Positions 32,797 through 43,121 of a DNA stretch of 50,436 nt are shown here, one piece after another. A program made the translations under genes and the position numbers. Below the pieces are notes generated by a model. That model did no database searches and had not been told where the DNA came from. It worked only from the letters and a program-made list of their open reading frames with translations. How positions within the stretch are numbered: the stretch's first letter is position 1; each line of letters opens with the position of its first letter. The stretch is from an uncultured Clostridia bacterium (lineage in GTDB: Bacteria; Bacillota; Clostridia; Oscillospirales; Ruminococcaceae): the NCBI GenBank assembly GCA_944386445.1, contig CALXBD010000078.1, positions 1 through 50,436 of the forward strand, given 5' to 3'.

Positions 32797-34437
32797 ATGG
32801 TAATCAAGAATCAGAGTTATACAGCTCGCGTAGAGGATATAACCCTTGATGGAAGCGGAGTTTGCCGTGTAGAAGGCTTTGCGGTGTTTGTGCCGCTGAC
32901 GGCGCCGGGTGATGTGATCCGGTTTAAGGTTGTAAAGGTTCTGAAAAGCTACGGATACGGTATTTTGGAAGAGTTGCTGGAGCCATCGCCTGACCGGATG
33001 CAGGATCCCTGCGGCGGGTGCCGTGTTTTCCGGAAATGCGGAGGCTGCGCCTTCCGGCATATTACCTATGAGTCGGAGCTGCGGCTGAAGGACAAGGCTG
33101 TGAGAGACGCCTTTACGCGGTTGGGAGGATTTTCACAGGCTCCGTTGCCGATATTGGGAAGCGAAAAAACGGATCGATATCGGAACAAAGCCCAGTATCC
33201 GTTGGCAGTCATGCCGGATGGGATAATTGAGGCGGGGTTTTATGCACGAAACAGTCATCGGGTCGTTCCGGCAGAAGATTGCCCGCTGCAGCCGGCTGTT
33301 TTCAGCCGAATTTTGAAAGAAGTTCTGGCGTTTCTGCGTGAATATCGTCTGCCAGTTTATAGAGAGGAAACGGGTCAGGGAATTTATCGGCATGTGTACT
33401 TGCGGGAGGCTCCATCTAATGGGAAGGTGCTGGTTTGCCTGGTAGCAGTGAAGCGGCGGCCTCCGCGGATTGAGGAATTGGCTCGCCGGCTGGAGGAAAA
33501 ATTTCCTGAGATTGCAGGCGTTTGTGTCAATGTCAACCCGGATCGGACCAACGTGATTTTGGGGAAACGCTATGAGCGGATTTCAGGGAATATGGAACTG
33601 GAAGACACCTTTTTAGGGGTGCGGCTGGGGATTTCTCCGGCGGCATTTTATCAGGTAAATACGGCTCAGGCCCAGAGGCTGTATCAGTTGGCCTTCGATT
33701 TTGCGGAATTTCAGGGGAGCGAGCATCTTCTGGATCTTTACTGCGGCATTGGGTCTATTGGGTTGTCGGCCTACGGCCGGATCGGGCGGCTGACCGGAGT
33801 GGAGATCGTTCCGGAAGCAGTGGAGAATGCCAGGGCCAACGCCCGCAGAAACGGTATGGAAAACGCGGAATTTTTCTGCGCAGATGCTTCCGGTGCGGCA
33901 AAACGTCTGGCAGCTGAGGGAATGCGGCCGGATGTGATTATTGTTGATCCCCCAAGAAAAGGTTGTGGAGCGGAAGTGCTGGATGCAATTATAGAAATGG
34001 CTCCGGAAAAGGTCGTCATGATTTCCTGTAACCCCTCCACCGCCGCCAGAGACTGTAATGTTCTCTGCCAAAAAGGATACACGCTCCAAAAGTATCAGGG
34101 TGTCGATCTGTTTCCCAGAACCGGACACGTCGAAACGGTATGTTTATTGTCCAAACTTAATACAAAGCAACATATCGAGATTGATCTGGATATGGATGAG
34201 CTGGATTTGACCGATGCGGAGAAGAAAGCCACCTATCAGGAAATCAAAGATTATGTGCTGAAAGAATTTGGCTTAAAGGTTTCAACTTTATATATTTCTC
34301 AGGTCAAACGGAAGTACGGCATCGAAGTCGGGGAGCATTACAATATCTCTCAAAAAGAAAACCAGAAAGTGCCGCAATGTCCGAAAGAAAAGGAAGATGC
34401 TATCCGTGCTGCTCTTGAACATTTTGCAATGATCTGA
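32797..34437 (+). CDS. rlmD: 23S rRNA (uracil-5-)-methyltransferase RlmD/RumA, with ~95-aa foreign-looking C-terminal tail
   Basis: 546 aa. TRAM domain at the start (ARVEDITLDGSGVCRVEGFA); Fe-S ligands in DPCGGCRVFRKCGGCAF; SAM site LLDLYCGIGSIGL; DPPRKGC; and the catalytic Cys in ISCNPSTAARD. The family normally ends a few residues after GHVETVCLLSKL (residue about 453). Here about 93 further residues follow (NTKQHIEIDLDMDELDLTDA ... ALEHFAMI), rich in Lys/Glu. The tail begins exactly where a 14-bp repeat (34148-34161) lies, and the decayed tnpV gene follows it. The tail is probably sequence brought in by an element that integrated into the rlmD 3' end (inference). The enzyme should remain active. 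Confidence 0.92.
   Translation: MVIKNQSYTARVEDITLDGSGVCRVEGFAVFVPLTAPGDVIRFKVVKVLKSYGYGILEELLEPSPDRMQDPCGGCRVFRKCGGCAFRHITYESELRLKDKAVRDAFTRLGGFSQAPLPILGSEKTDRYRNKAQYPLAVMPDGIIEAGFYARNSHRVVPAEDCPLQPAVFSRILKEVLAFLREYRLPVYREETGQGIYRHVYLREAPSNGKVLVCLVAVKRRPPRIEELARRLEEKFPEIAGVCVNVNPDRTNVILGKRYERISGNMELEDTFLGVRLGISPAAFYQVNTAQAQRLYQLAFDFAEFQGSEHLLDLYCGIGSIGLSAYGRIGRLTGVEIVPEAVENARANARRNGMENAEFFCADASGAAKRLAAEGMRPDVIIVDPPRKGCGAEVLDAIIEMAPEKVVMISCNPSTAARDCNVLCQKGYTLQKYQGVDLFPRTGHVETVCLLSKLNTKQHIEIDLDMDELDLTDAEKKATYQEIKDYVLKEFGLKVSTLYISQVKRKYGIEVGEHYNISQKENQKVPQCPKEKEDAIRAALEHFAMI
34148..34161. repeat. Left 14-bp repeat (candidate att core) in the rlmD 3' end
   Basis: tgtccaaacttaat, identical to 48607-48620. 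In rlmD it encodes the end of the family-conserved part (LLSKLN). Confidence 0.6.
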
Positions 34438-34463
34438 AGGTCATTGCTGATTTCAAGGAGGAA

Positions 34464-34735
34464 TAGCATATAAAGTCAATCTATGAAGAAATGGGCGGTA
34501 CATATACGCTCGGAGCAGATGGAATGCATTATCCGGATTTGGAACTTTCGGAGGAAGAACCATGCTATGGTAAATACAGCAGAATGCGTCTGCGCCATTT
34601 GAAAGAACACCGCAAGGTGCTGTATAACACACTTTTGCTGGATTGAGAACTGGTCAAACATTTGAATGAGGTAGATGATACCGCTAATCAGAGAATGGAA
34701 CTGCTGATCCTGCAAATGCAAGAGAGTCGCGGTAC
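34464..34735 (+). pseudogene. tnpV-like transposon gene, decayed
   Basis: Reading from 34470 gives IKSIYEEMGGTYTLGADGMH, then YPDLELSEEEPCYGKYSRMR and LRHLKEHRKVLYNTLLLD, a stop (TGA at 34645), then ELVKHLNEVDDTANQRMELL. This is TnpV of Tn4451-like mobilizable elements. Three lesions are visible: the start codon after aaggagga is ATA instead of ATG, there is an in-frame TGA, and the 3' third is replaced at about 34735 by transposase sequence. It is a relic of the element that joined the rlmD tail. Confidence 0.8.
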
Positions 34736-34736
34736 G

Positions 34737-36038
34737 CCGCTCTGTTTACCAACCGCAAAGGCAATGTGGCCAAGCCACTGCGGCTGGCTTTGGGTGCCTG
34801 TATCATTTAGGCGGAGTATGGATATTCCGACGAGGAAACCGCGCTTCAAATCCAGGAGAACCCATACCTGCAGTACTTCTGCGGGTATCCCCGGCTATGA
34901 CAATGAAAAGCCGCCCTTCGACTCCTCCTTGATGGTGTACTTCCATAAGCGGTTGACGCCGGAGGTGCTGGGTGAGATCAACGAGATGATCGTGCGTGAC
35001 GCCAAGGAGCGTCAGGCAAAAGAGGCCGAAGGCAGGGACGATGATGATTCTGACGATGCTCCCGGTTCGAGCGGCAACAGCGGCACCATGATCATGGACG
35101 CCACCTGCGCACCGTCCAACATCCGGTATCCCCAAGGCGTTTCTCTGCTCAGTGAGGCAAGATAAAACGCCGAGAAGCTTCTGGACGTGCTCCATGACCC
35201 TGCGCAGACGGAAAGAAGCCTCGCAACTACCGCAAGCGCGCCCGGAAGGATTATCTGAAATACACCAGATGCCGCAAGCATACTGCAAAAATGACCCACA
35301 AATCTATTGGAAAACAGCTGGGTTACCTCCGGCGTGACCTTGATGCTGTTGATGGAAAACTATCTCTTGGAAAATCTCTGACCACGCGACAGATGGAACG
35401 CCTGGATACGATCCGCACCATCTATGAGCAGCAGAAATACATGTACGATAACCAATACCCACAGCGTGCCTGACCGGATCGTCAGCGTGAGTCGGCCCTT
35501 TGTCCGACCCATTGTGCGTGGGAAAGTCGGAAAACCTGTGGAATTTGGCGCAAAATTGGACATCAGCGTTGTAGACGGGTGGACGCGGCTGGAGTTCTGC
35601 TCCTTTGACGCCTACAACGAGGCCGGGAATCTGCCGGAAATGATCGAACGGTTCCATGAGCGAGAAGGGCATTATCTAAGTCGTATTCTAGCGGACAAGA
35701 TCTACCGAAACCGGGAAAACCTCAGCTATTGCAAGGAGCACGGAATCCGCCTCTCCGGCCTGGCGCTGGGGCGTCCCACAAAGGGCGAAACCAGAGATAA
35801 GGCTCAGGATTACCGGGATGAATGCGAACGTGTGGAAGTAGAGCGCAGGTTCAGTCTGGCAAAGCGTAAATGCGGCATGTGGCTGGTCACCGCAAGGCTG
35901 TGGGAAACCGCTGCCCATGTGATTGCCATGTCCGTTCTGTTGCTGAAGCTCCGCAAGATTCAGTGCGCCATTTTGCAGATGCTTCCGTATCTGATGGCTC
36001 TTTTCTTACCGCAGAAAAATCGGGCATTTGTTCAGTAG
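34737..36038 (+). pseudogene. Degenerate IS5/IS1182-like DDE transposase
   Basis: Broken pieces in several frames follow the order of one transposase: FTNRKGNVAKPLRLALGACI, stop (TAG about 34808), SDEETALQIQENPYLQYFCG, a 1-base frameshift in a C-run at about 34890, PPFDSSLMVYFHKRLTPEVL, stop (TAA 35163). After another shift comes THKSIGKQLGYLRRDLDAVD, then IVRGKVGKPVEFGAKLDISV, VERRFSLAKRKCGMW and the end near 36038. The N-terminal DUF772-like block and the later DDE block are typical of the IS1182/IS5 superfamily. At least two stops and several frameshifts make it non-functional. No inverted repeats were identified with confidence. Confidence 0.8.
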
Positions 36039-36168
36039 ACATTACATTACTTTCCCGGAATTTAATTTTGCGAGACTTTTGTTAATCCGAAAGTTACTTT
36101 TGCCATCCACCCTTTCACAGCAATAAATCCCGATTTACGCAAATTTTTCTGCATTGTTTTTTGGAATG

Positions 36169-36197
36169 TTGACCTATAAAATCAATTTTGATAAAAT
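36169..36197 (+). promoter_or_regulatory. Promoter of the two-component system
   Basis: TTGACC (36169-36174), 17-bp spacer, TAAAAT (36192-36197). A TATAAT at about 36219-36224 has no good -35 partner. Confidence 0.6.
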
Positions 36198-36265
36198 AAT
36201 ATATAGATATCTTGATGCTATAATGGGAGTTTTCGGGCAAGAATACAATGACGGGAGTTTTGTAT

Positions 36266-37810
36266 ATGTACCAGATCCTTATCGCAGATGACGAAGCCAT
36301 TGAGCGTGAAGTCATCCGCTTCTTACTTAAAAAAGAACATTACCCTCTGATGATCCGAGAAGCGGCAAACGGAAAGGAAGCTCTGGAGCTACTCCAACAG
36401 GAAACCTTCCATATTCTGATTACGGATATCAAAATGCCCTATATCGACGGCCTGGAACTTGCCAATAGAGCCAGAGAACGATATCCGAATTTATATATTA
36501 TCTTTTTTTCCGGTTATAATGACTTTCCATATGTCAAGGAGGCGCTTTCTCTGCATGCCGTCAACTACATTTTAAAGCCGGTCAATCCAGATGAATTTCA
36601 AGCCACAATCTCTCGGATTTTTGCGGAGATCGAAACGCATGAAGAACTGGATTGTCAAAGTAAAGAACAGCTTGGGTTGATGAAAAACCACATTCTGCAG
36701 AAACTGCTCAGCGGAGTCGGTCCAGAGGAATTAAAGGGGCTTTACCCCCATTTCGACCTCTCCTTTTTGAATGATTATCATTGTCTCTTTCTGGTCAATA
36801 TCACGTTGGATTCCGAACATCAGACTTCCGACAGTCTCCCTTCTTTCAGACCATCCGATCTGCAGACTTTTTTGCCTGAAAACTGTGAATCGGTCGGTTT
36901 ATGCAGGGATCAATTTCTGCTGTTGTTTTCCGGAAAAAGGCATTATTTGCCATGGTATCAGGAACTGGCCAACCGGCTCATCCTGTGGCTATACAAGAAA
37001 TACCGTTTAAACTGCAGCATCGAGATCAGCAGTTTTTTTTCAAAACCAGAGGAAATTGTACAGGCATATGAAGAAGTTCAATCTCAGCTGATTCAAAGCA
37101 CTTTTTTTACCAACCGGGAACCAACTGATCGAAATTCTCTTATTACTTCTTCGGAAGAACCGACTTCCGAAACCCCCGATTCTCTACTGCTGCTTCTGAA
37201 AAATGACATTCAATGCAAAAATGCGTTCCATCTGAAGCAGCACATGAGCCTGCTCATAGACACCTGCCAAAATATACATTCCCATATCTACGTTCGCTTT
37301 TTGGCCACCAATGCAGCAAAGCTGTTGCTGGACAGTTTGCCGGAAAGATATGGGGATATATTCGATAAATATGTGCAGGCAATTTATAACTATAAACATT
37401 TCTCCGAAATCGAATGCCTGTTAAAACAGCTTGTCAATCAGGTTTCTGAAACCTTCTCCGAAGAGCCTCTGTACGGCAGACATGCTCTGCAGCTGGCAAA
37501 ACATTATATTCTGACTCACTATGGTGACGATTTAAGCCTGGATATTCTGGCAAAGGAAGTCTGTCTGTCCCCACGGTATCTTTCTTCTCTCTTTATTGAG
37601 GAAAATGGTTATGGGATCAATAAGTATATCAGAGAAGTACGAATGAAAAAGGCAAAAGAGTTACTGCTGGATACGAATCTGAAGATTGGAGAAATCGGCC
37701 GGAAAGTGGGCTATCCCAATCTTTCTTATTTCTGCAAAAGCTTTGCCAGAGAATACGGCGTGACGCCGGAGAAATTCCGTGACAGCCCGACTGCTGAAGA
37801 AAGGAACTGA
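36266..37810 (+). CDS. YesN-type response regulator (receiver + AraC DNA-binding)
   Basis: 514 aa from ATG 36266 (gggag 8-9 nt upstream; ATG 36248 lies before that site). N-terminal receiver: MYQILIADDEAIEREVIRFL with acidic pair DD, phospho-Asp in ILITDIKMPYIDGLELA, and the switch Lys in NYILKPVNPDEF. A ~270-residue middle domain of low conservation follows, then a C-terminal AraC/XylS double helix-turn-helix (LSLDILAKEVCLSPRYLSSL, IGEIGRKVGYPNLSYFCKSF, YGVTPEKFR). This form pairs with YesM kinases and controls glycan import and degradation genes; the target is most likely the adjacent GH28/ABC operon. Confidence 0.92.
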   Translation: MYQILIADDEAIEREVIRFLLKKEHYPLMIREAANGKEALELLQQETFHILITDIKMPYIDGLELANRARERYPNLYIIFFSGYNDFPYVKEALSLHAVNYILKPVNPDEFQATISRIFAEIETHEELDCQSKEQLGLMKNHILQKLLSGVGPEELKGLYPHFDLSFLNDYHCLFLVNITLDSEHQTSDSLPSFRPSDLQTFLPENCESVGLCRDQFLLLFSGKRHYLPWYQELANRLILWLYKKYRLNCSIEISSFFSKPEEIVQAYEEVQSQLIQSTFFTNREPTDRNSLITSSEEPTSETPDSLLLLLKNDIQCKNAFHLKQHMSLLIDTCQNIHSHIYVRFLATNAAKLLLDSLPERYGDIFDKYVQAIYNYKHFSEIECLLKQLVNQVSETFSEEPLYGRHALQLAKHYILTHYGDDLSLDILAKEVCLSPRYLSSLFIEENGYGINKYIREVRMKKAKELLLDTNLKIGEIGRKVGYPNLSYFCKSFAREYGVTPEKFRDSPTAEERN

Positions 37811-37817
37811 AGTAACT

Positions 37818-39524
37818 ATGCTGCGCTGCTTCAAAAATCTGGAATTTTCAAAAAAAATATTGATCATCTGCCTGCTGGTCAGCTTCGTGCCTGTCTTTCT
37901 TTTGGGAATTTTTTGTTACCATCAGGTAACGACCTTATTACTCAACCGGGAAAAGGATGCGCTGACGGAAACACTGCTTCAGGAAAGCAATAATCTGAAC
38001 GTAAAGATTACCGATTACGAAAATGCCATGCAGTATGTACTATGGAATAATAATATCATACAGGCATTGAGCAACGACTACAACAACAATGCCGATATGT
38101 TTCTTACATACCGGGATACCATTGATCCGCTGTTTACAAATATCAAATTGCTGTACACCGACATCATCAATATCACGCTGTATACTGACATCACCATCCA
38201 TCCCCACGGCAGTATTCTCCGGCCTCTGGTGGAAATTCAGGACTGCCTGTGGTATAAAGCAGTTTTCCAGAGCACAAGACCTATCTGGATCACTTCCATG
38301 ACTGACCAGACGCTTGCTCTTGTATGCCGCATGTTAGATGTGCCTGCACATACCGTTACAATCGTAAAAATAGACTTCGATTACAGGAAGGCTTTTTCTT
38401 CCATGGACACCCTTTATGAACAATCCTACGGTGTTCTGCTGACAGACGGCGCAAACATCCCGATCTACCAGTTTTACACCTTTCCGGAAGATCAGGATCA
38501 AAACCCTCTTGTCCCCGAACAACTGACAGAATCATCTTTATTTTCCAAATATCAGGATGATTATGTGATTGAATCCGTTGCCGGCATCTGCCATGACTGG
38601 AAGCTCTTTCTGTACCGTCCTATCCGGATCATATCAGAACCTGCCCAGATCTTTCTTCCTGTCATTCTGCTTATCATGTTGCTCTGTCTGGCCATCGTTA
38701 TACTGGCAAGTTCCTTTTTGTCGCACATGATTGTCCGTCCGCTGAAAAAGCTTGAGGAAAACATGCAGCTGGTGGAACAGGGAAATTACACGGTCTCCAT
38801 AACCGCCGATTCTTCCGACGAAATCGGCAATCTTAATAAGAGCTTTACACGCATGGTCGACCACATTAACCATCTGATCAATGAGGTTTTAAACGAAAAA
38901 GTCTTACAACAGAAATATGAGATGCAGGCGCTGCGGGCGCAGGTTAATCCGCATTTTCTGTATAACAGTCTTTCTCTGATCAACAGCAAGGCCATCCTGA
39001 ACGATCAGAAGGAAATCAGTGAAATAGCATTGTTTTTGTCCAGCTTTTACCGAACTGCGCTGAGCAAGGAAGAAACTCTGGTTCCCGTCAGAAAAGAACT
39101 GGAAAATATCCGCAGCTATATCAACATCCAGTCTATTATGCATTCTCACTCCTTCGATACGAATTATGATATTGAAGAAGAGATCCTCTCCTGCACTATG
39201 CCGAATCTGCTGCTTCAACCGCTGGTAGAAAACGCCATTCTGCACGGCATCGATTATGTGGCAAAACCTGAACGCGGACAGCTGACGATTACCGGCTGTC
39301 AGATGGAAAATACGCTGGTATTCCGTATTTCTGACAATGGTCCCGGCATACCGCTGGATAAGCTGTCAACCCTTCTGACTGCAGACTCCAAAGGATACGG
39401 CGTGCGGAGCGTCCATAAGCGGGTACAGCTTCTTTATGGAGAGCATTACGGCCTGCAATATAAAAGTGCAGAAGAAAAGGGCACGACTGTGACGCTGACC
39501 GTGCCCATAAAACCTATTCAATAG
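37818..39524 (+). CDS. YesM-type sensor histidine kinase
   Basis: 568 aa from ATG 37818, 7 bp after the response-regulator stop. Two membrane helices (about 13-33 and 283-305) enclose an extracytoplasmic sensor domain of ~250 residues. A HAMP segment (SHMIVRPLKKLEENMQLVEQ) follows, then a His-kinase dimer domain with QVNPHFLYNSLSLINSKAIL (phospho-acceptor His) and an HATPase domain (LLLQPLVENAILHGID, ISDNGPGI, KGYGVRSVHKRV). The HFLYN pattern is the signature of the LytS/YesM class. It should sense an extracellular sugar, alone or with the lipoprotein (inference). Confidence 0.92.
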   Translation: MLRCFKNLEFSKKILIICLLVSFVPVFLLGIFCYHQVTTLLLNREKDALTETLLQESNNLNVKITDYENAMQYVLWNNNIIQALSNDYNNNADMFLTYRDTIDPLFTNIKLLYTDIINITLYTDITIHPHGSILRPLVEIQDCLWYKAVFQSTRPIWITSMTDQTLALVCRMLDVPAHTVTIVKIDFDYRKAFSSMDTLYEQSYGVLLTDGANIPIYQFYTFPEDQDQNPLVPEQLTESSLFSKYQDDYVIESVAGICHDWKLFLYRPIRIISEPAQIFLPVILLIMLLCLAIVILASSFLSHMIVRPLKKLEENMQLVEQGNYTVSITADSSDEIGNLNKSFTRMVDHINHLINEVLNEKVLQQKYEMQALRAQVNPHFLYNSLSLINSKAILNDQKEISEIALFLSSFYRTALSKEETLVPVRKELENIRSYINIQSIMHSHSFDTNYDIEEEILSCTMPNLLLQPLVENAILHGIDYVAKPERGQLTITGCQMENTLVFRISDNGPGIPLDKLSTLLTADSKGYGVRSVHKRVQLLYGEHYGLQYKSAEEKGTTVTLTVPIKPIQ

Positions 39525-39558
39525 CATACTGCCCCGGAATCTTCCTCATTTCGGCTGT

Positions 39559-41178
39559 TCAGAGCACATTTGCTGTTACCGTTTTCATCCAGTCGTTATA
39601 GTTCAGAGGCTGACCACGGAATTTTTCGCCATTTCCGGTTACATCCAGCTGTTTTTCTTCCAACTCCTCGATCACATCGATATTTCCGTCATAAAGCTCC
39701 TGCAGCCGGTCTTTACAGCTTTTTATCCGGGTGATCAGACCACCGATCCGAATATCCTGCACATCGAAGCCATGCGGCTTATTCTCGATAAACCACTGTT
39801 TTTTATATGTTTTATAAAAACAATCCAGTTTCTGTTCCGCATTTTGGTAGTCTTCGATCAGCGCCTTTAAAGCTTCACGGTTCCTGCTGTGATAAACTGC
39901 ACGGGTTTTGGCTCCCAGCTGCGCTTTTACGGAAAGGGCTTCACAGAGTGTCTGCTGCGTGGCAAACAGGTATCCCCAGTTTTCATCTTTCTTCATTAGC
40001 TCCAGCTGCTTTGCGCATGCGGCATACTGTTCATTCTCCCCTCCTGCCAGAGTGGAATCCATCAGCCCGGTAAAGCAGTCATTATATAGCAGGTATTTCT
40101 CTGCATCACAGATTTTATCGGAAGAAACACCCGGCGTGTTCGGAAGATCAAGCAGCATAAAATGCTCGAAGGCAATCCCGTATTTCTCTTTAAATTTTGC
40201 CGCGATATCCGCCTTGTTCGTATTCCCCTTCGCAAGCTCAGACGCATAAAACAGAGACGGAAGCAGGGAAAATCTGGAGCATTCTCCGCCGTTATCTCCC
40301 CATGTGGTCAGAAATACGTCCTTGACCCCGTGCTCCCGGCAGCTCTGTAATGCCGCTTCGGTGGAGTTCATGCTGTAACCGTTATGGGGAGCAAATCCCG
40401 TCCAGTTCCATAAGCCGCCGGCAAACCATGTATCTTCCTTTATCTTCTCATGGGCGGTAAGCATTGTGTCATAATGATTTTTATCTGTGGAATAATAATC
40501 CCAGTAAATAAGCCGGACATTATTCGGGATTTCCTTTTTAACCTCTTCATTGATCTTGACGCTGTTGCTGTAATACTCTCCGCCGGTCGCTAACCGGAAG
40601 AACATGTCGGACCACATGATAAGAGTGAAACCGTACTTTTTTCCGATTTCGGAAACTCTCTTTATGTGATTGACCAAGATCTGAGAGCGGTTGGTATCGC
40701 CATGCAGATCATAGTATCGGCCTCTGCCGATCATGAGCGCTTCGTCCATTCCGATATTGATTGTACGGCTGGTAAAACATTGGGAAATTGTAGCAAACAT
40801 CTTATCGATGAGCTCATATACTGCCTCATCTCCCGCCAGCATGATATCATTACAGTCTACGTGCGTGCGGTATTCAGGCCATCTTACAATAGCGTTTAAA
40901 TGAGCCAGCGTCTGGATGCAGGGAATCAGCTCCACTCCTTTTAAGTTTGCATAGTCGTTTATTTCCTTTAATTCTTTCTTCCACTAACGGCCTCTCATAT
41001 ATCCGAAGTAGGGATTGTCGTCCACCTCATAAGTATCCTCCGTGTACAACAGAAGCGTATTGTAACCCATATCTGATGTGATATCAATCCACCTTTTGAC
41101 ACTTGTTATGTTCATGACCGCGTTTCTTGAGCAGTCCAGCATTGTTCCAAAATGCTGAAAACAAACAGTATTTTCCAT
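39559..41178 (-). pseudogene. GH20-like beta-N-acetylhexosaminidase gene interrupted by one in-frame amber codon
   Basis: The gene reads through from ATG 41178 (aaaaggagaa upstream) as MENTVCFQHFGTMLDCSRNA and LLLYTEDTYEVDDNPYFGYM-RGR, then TAG (40984-40986), then continues in the same frame: WKKELKEINDYANLKGVELI. No other lesion is seen to the stop at 39559; total 540 codons. The GH20 catalytic core is in the second part: TINIGMDEALMIGRGRY carries the Asp-Glu pair. Related proteins have a Tyr after RGR, so a single TAC/TAT to TAG change is likely. The downstream ORF has an internal start (40935) lacking the first ~80 residues of the barrel, so activity is doubtful. Last gene of the glycan operon. 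Confidence 0.8.
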
Positions 41179-41214
41179 CGCTTAATTCTCCTTTTTCAAC
41201 GGATAGTATATTTT

Positions 41215-42108
41215 TTACTCCTTCACAGCTCCCAACACGATTCCGGTTATCAGGTATTTCTGAAGGAATGGGTAGATGAGCAGCAACGGTACAACTGCCA
41301 CTACAATTTTAGCAGCATCCAGATTCTTGTTGGATACCTCTGCAAGATTGGTCAATGTTGCGGCATCTGTCCCTGCCTTTACTAGTTCCTCTAAATTGAT
41401 ACTCAGCGACTGAATATAAGTCAGCAGTGGATAATTTTTGATTTTTGTCATATAGATCAGGCCGCCGAAGAAATCATTCCAGTGCCCCACAATGCTGAAA
41501 AGCGCCACCGTAGCCATGGACGGTTTAGAGCACGGAAGGTAGACATAAAGCAGAATCTGCAGCGGCGTAGCTCCGTCAATTACCGATGCTTCCTCCAGTG
41601 ATTTTGGGATTCCGATAAAAAAATTCATGACCAGTATGATGTCGAAAATCGGGACCGCACCCGGCAGAACCAGAGCCCAAATTGTGTTCAGCAACCCCAG
41701 TTTCTTAATTACCAGATAGGTAGGAATCATGCCGCCGGAAAAAAGCATGGCAAAAATGAGAAACCCCATGTAGATGTTTCTTGCTCCAAATTCAGACTTT
41801 GTTTTGGACAACGGATAGGCCATCAGCGCGATCAGGATCATATTAATAGCAAGCCCTAATACCACTCTGATCACAGAGATTCCAAAGGAACGCCAGAACT
41901 GGCTGTCTTCCAAGATTTTTGCATATGCAGCAGTGGTAAACTGAACCGGTAATAATCCCACCTTTTTGGCAGCTACTGCCGCACTGCTGCTGAAAGAAAT
42001 ACAGACCACATTCCAGAGAGGGAGCAGGCATAGCAGTCCCAGTAAAATGATAATGGCGTAAATAATAACAACCCTGATACGGGATTTTATACTGGTGTTT
42101 TCTATCAT
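41215..42108 (-). CDS. Glycan ABC transporter permease, LplC/YtcP type
   Basis: 297 aa from ATG 42108 (gggaggaagg 8 nt upstream; the longer in-frame start at 42162 lies inside the LplB gene). Six membrane segments; the EAA loop reads LEEASVIDGATPLQILLYVY. The family is the LplC-like permease that pairs with LplB-like partners and large binding lipoproteins for oligosaccharides such as rhamnogalacturonan. It lies 36 bp before the GH20 gene. Confidence 0.9.
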   Translation of the reverse strand: MIENTSIKSRIRVVIIYAIIILLGLLCLLPLWNVVCISFSSSAAVAAKKVGLLPVQFTTAAYAKILEDSQFWRSFGISVIRVVLGLAINMILIALMAYPLSKTKSEFGARNIYMGFLIFAMLFSGGMIPTYLVIKKLGLLNTIWALVLPGAVPIFDIILVMNFFIGIPKSLEEASVIDGATPLQILLYVYLPCSKPSMATVALFSIVGHWNDFFGGLIYMTKIKNYPLLTYIQSLSINLEELVKAGTDAATLTNLAEVSNKNLDAAKIVVAVVPLLLIYPFLQKYLITGIVLGAVKE

Positions 42109-42127
42109 AGTAATACCTTCCTCCCGT

Positions 42128-43042
42128 TTAGAAAATCTTCCGATGGGCAAATTTTCCGGCAAGTTTGTTTGCGCTTACAAGCAATATAATTCCCACCACA
42201 GACTTCAAAAGTCCTACCGCTGTACCGAAGCTGTACCTGCGGCTGATAAGTCCTACCCTGTACACGTATGTATCCAGAATATCCCCTGTCTCATAAACGA
42301 GCGGCGAATATAGATTATAGACCTGATCAAAGCCTGCGCTCAGAATTCCACTGATGGCCATTGCAGAGTTCAGCAGAATGATCGGAACCATTCCCGGAAG
42401 AGTCACATGCCAGACCCGCTGCCACCATCCGGCGCCGTCCAGAGCCGCCGCTTCGTGTAACCCGGGATCTACCGCTGTAATCGCGGCCAGATAAATGATG
42501 GAACTGTATCCGAACTCCTTCCAGACATCCGTACCGATTAATAGCGGCTGAAATAGTTTGTTGCTGCCCAGAAAATTCATCTTCTCCAGCCCCAGGCTGC
42601 TGAATATTGCGTTGACTGTCCCATCCAGACTAAAAAAATTGACTACAATAAACGCCATGATTACCCAAGAGATAAAGTGCGGCAAATATACGACTGTCTG
42701 TACGCTTTTCTTTAAAAATTTATGCTTGATTTCATTCAGCAAAATAGCAAACATGACAGCGATAACAGTCCGCAGGATAATCTTCCCCAATGAGATCACC
42801 AGCGTATTCCGGGTAATCAGCCAGATATCCGGCAGAGAAAGCAGATATTTAAAATGTTTCAGACCAACCCATTCGGAACCCAGGATGCCCTTTGCAGGAA
42901 CATATTCCTGAAAGGACATAATGACGCCTACCATGGGAGCATAGGAAAAAATGAGAAGAAAAATCATCCCAGGCAGCATCATAACATGATAATATGCCTG
43001 GGAACGATGCCTTATTTTGCGTGTATTTCTGGTTTTATCCAT
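42128..43042 (-). CDS. Glycan ABC transporter permease, LplB/YtePt-type
   Basis: 304 aa. Starts MDKTRNTRKIRHRSQAYYHV, then an LplB-typical MLPGMIFLLIFSYAPMVGVI and SFQEYVPAKGI. The EAA loop is LHEAAALDGAGWWQRVWHVT. ATG 43042 follows gaaagggga. Forms the importer with the LplC-type permease and lipoprotein. The ATPase is not in the window and is probably a shared MsmX-type protein, as in other Firmicutes of this system. Confidence 0.9.
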   Translation of the reverse strand: MDKTRNTRKIRHRSQAYYHVMMLPGMIFLLIFSYAPMVGVIMSFQEYVPAKGILGSEWVGLKHFKYLLSLPDIWLITRNTLVISLGKIILRTVIAVMFAILLNEIKHKFLKKSVQTVVYLPHFISWVIMAFIVVNFFSLDGTVNAIFSSLGLEKMNFLGSNKLFQPLLIGTDVWKEFGYSSIIYLAAITAVDPGLHEAAALDGAGWWQRVWHVTLPGMVPIILLNSAMAISGILSAGFDQVYNLYSPLVYETGDILDTYVYRVGLISRRYSFGTAVGLLKSVVGIILLVSANKLAGKFAHRKIF

Positions 43043-43121
43043 ACCTATTCCCCTTTCTCTTGAAGGAAAAAAGGGCTAAAATATAGCCCTTTTTTCCTGA
43101 TAAAAGGTATATCATTCCCGG

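Noticed and set aside
40984-41178. Pyrrolysine or other recoding at the GH20 TAG
   Set aside because: No recoding genes or signals seen, and other genes in the window end in TAG normally (for example the PBP2-like gene); a nonsense mutation is simpler.
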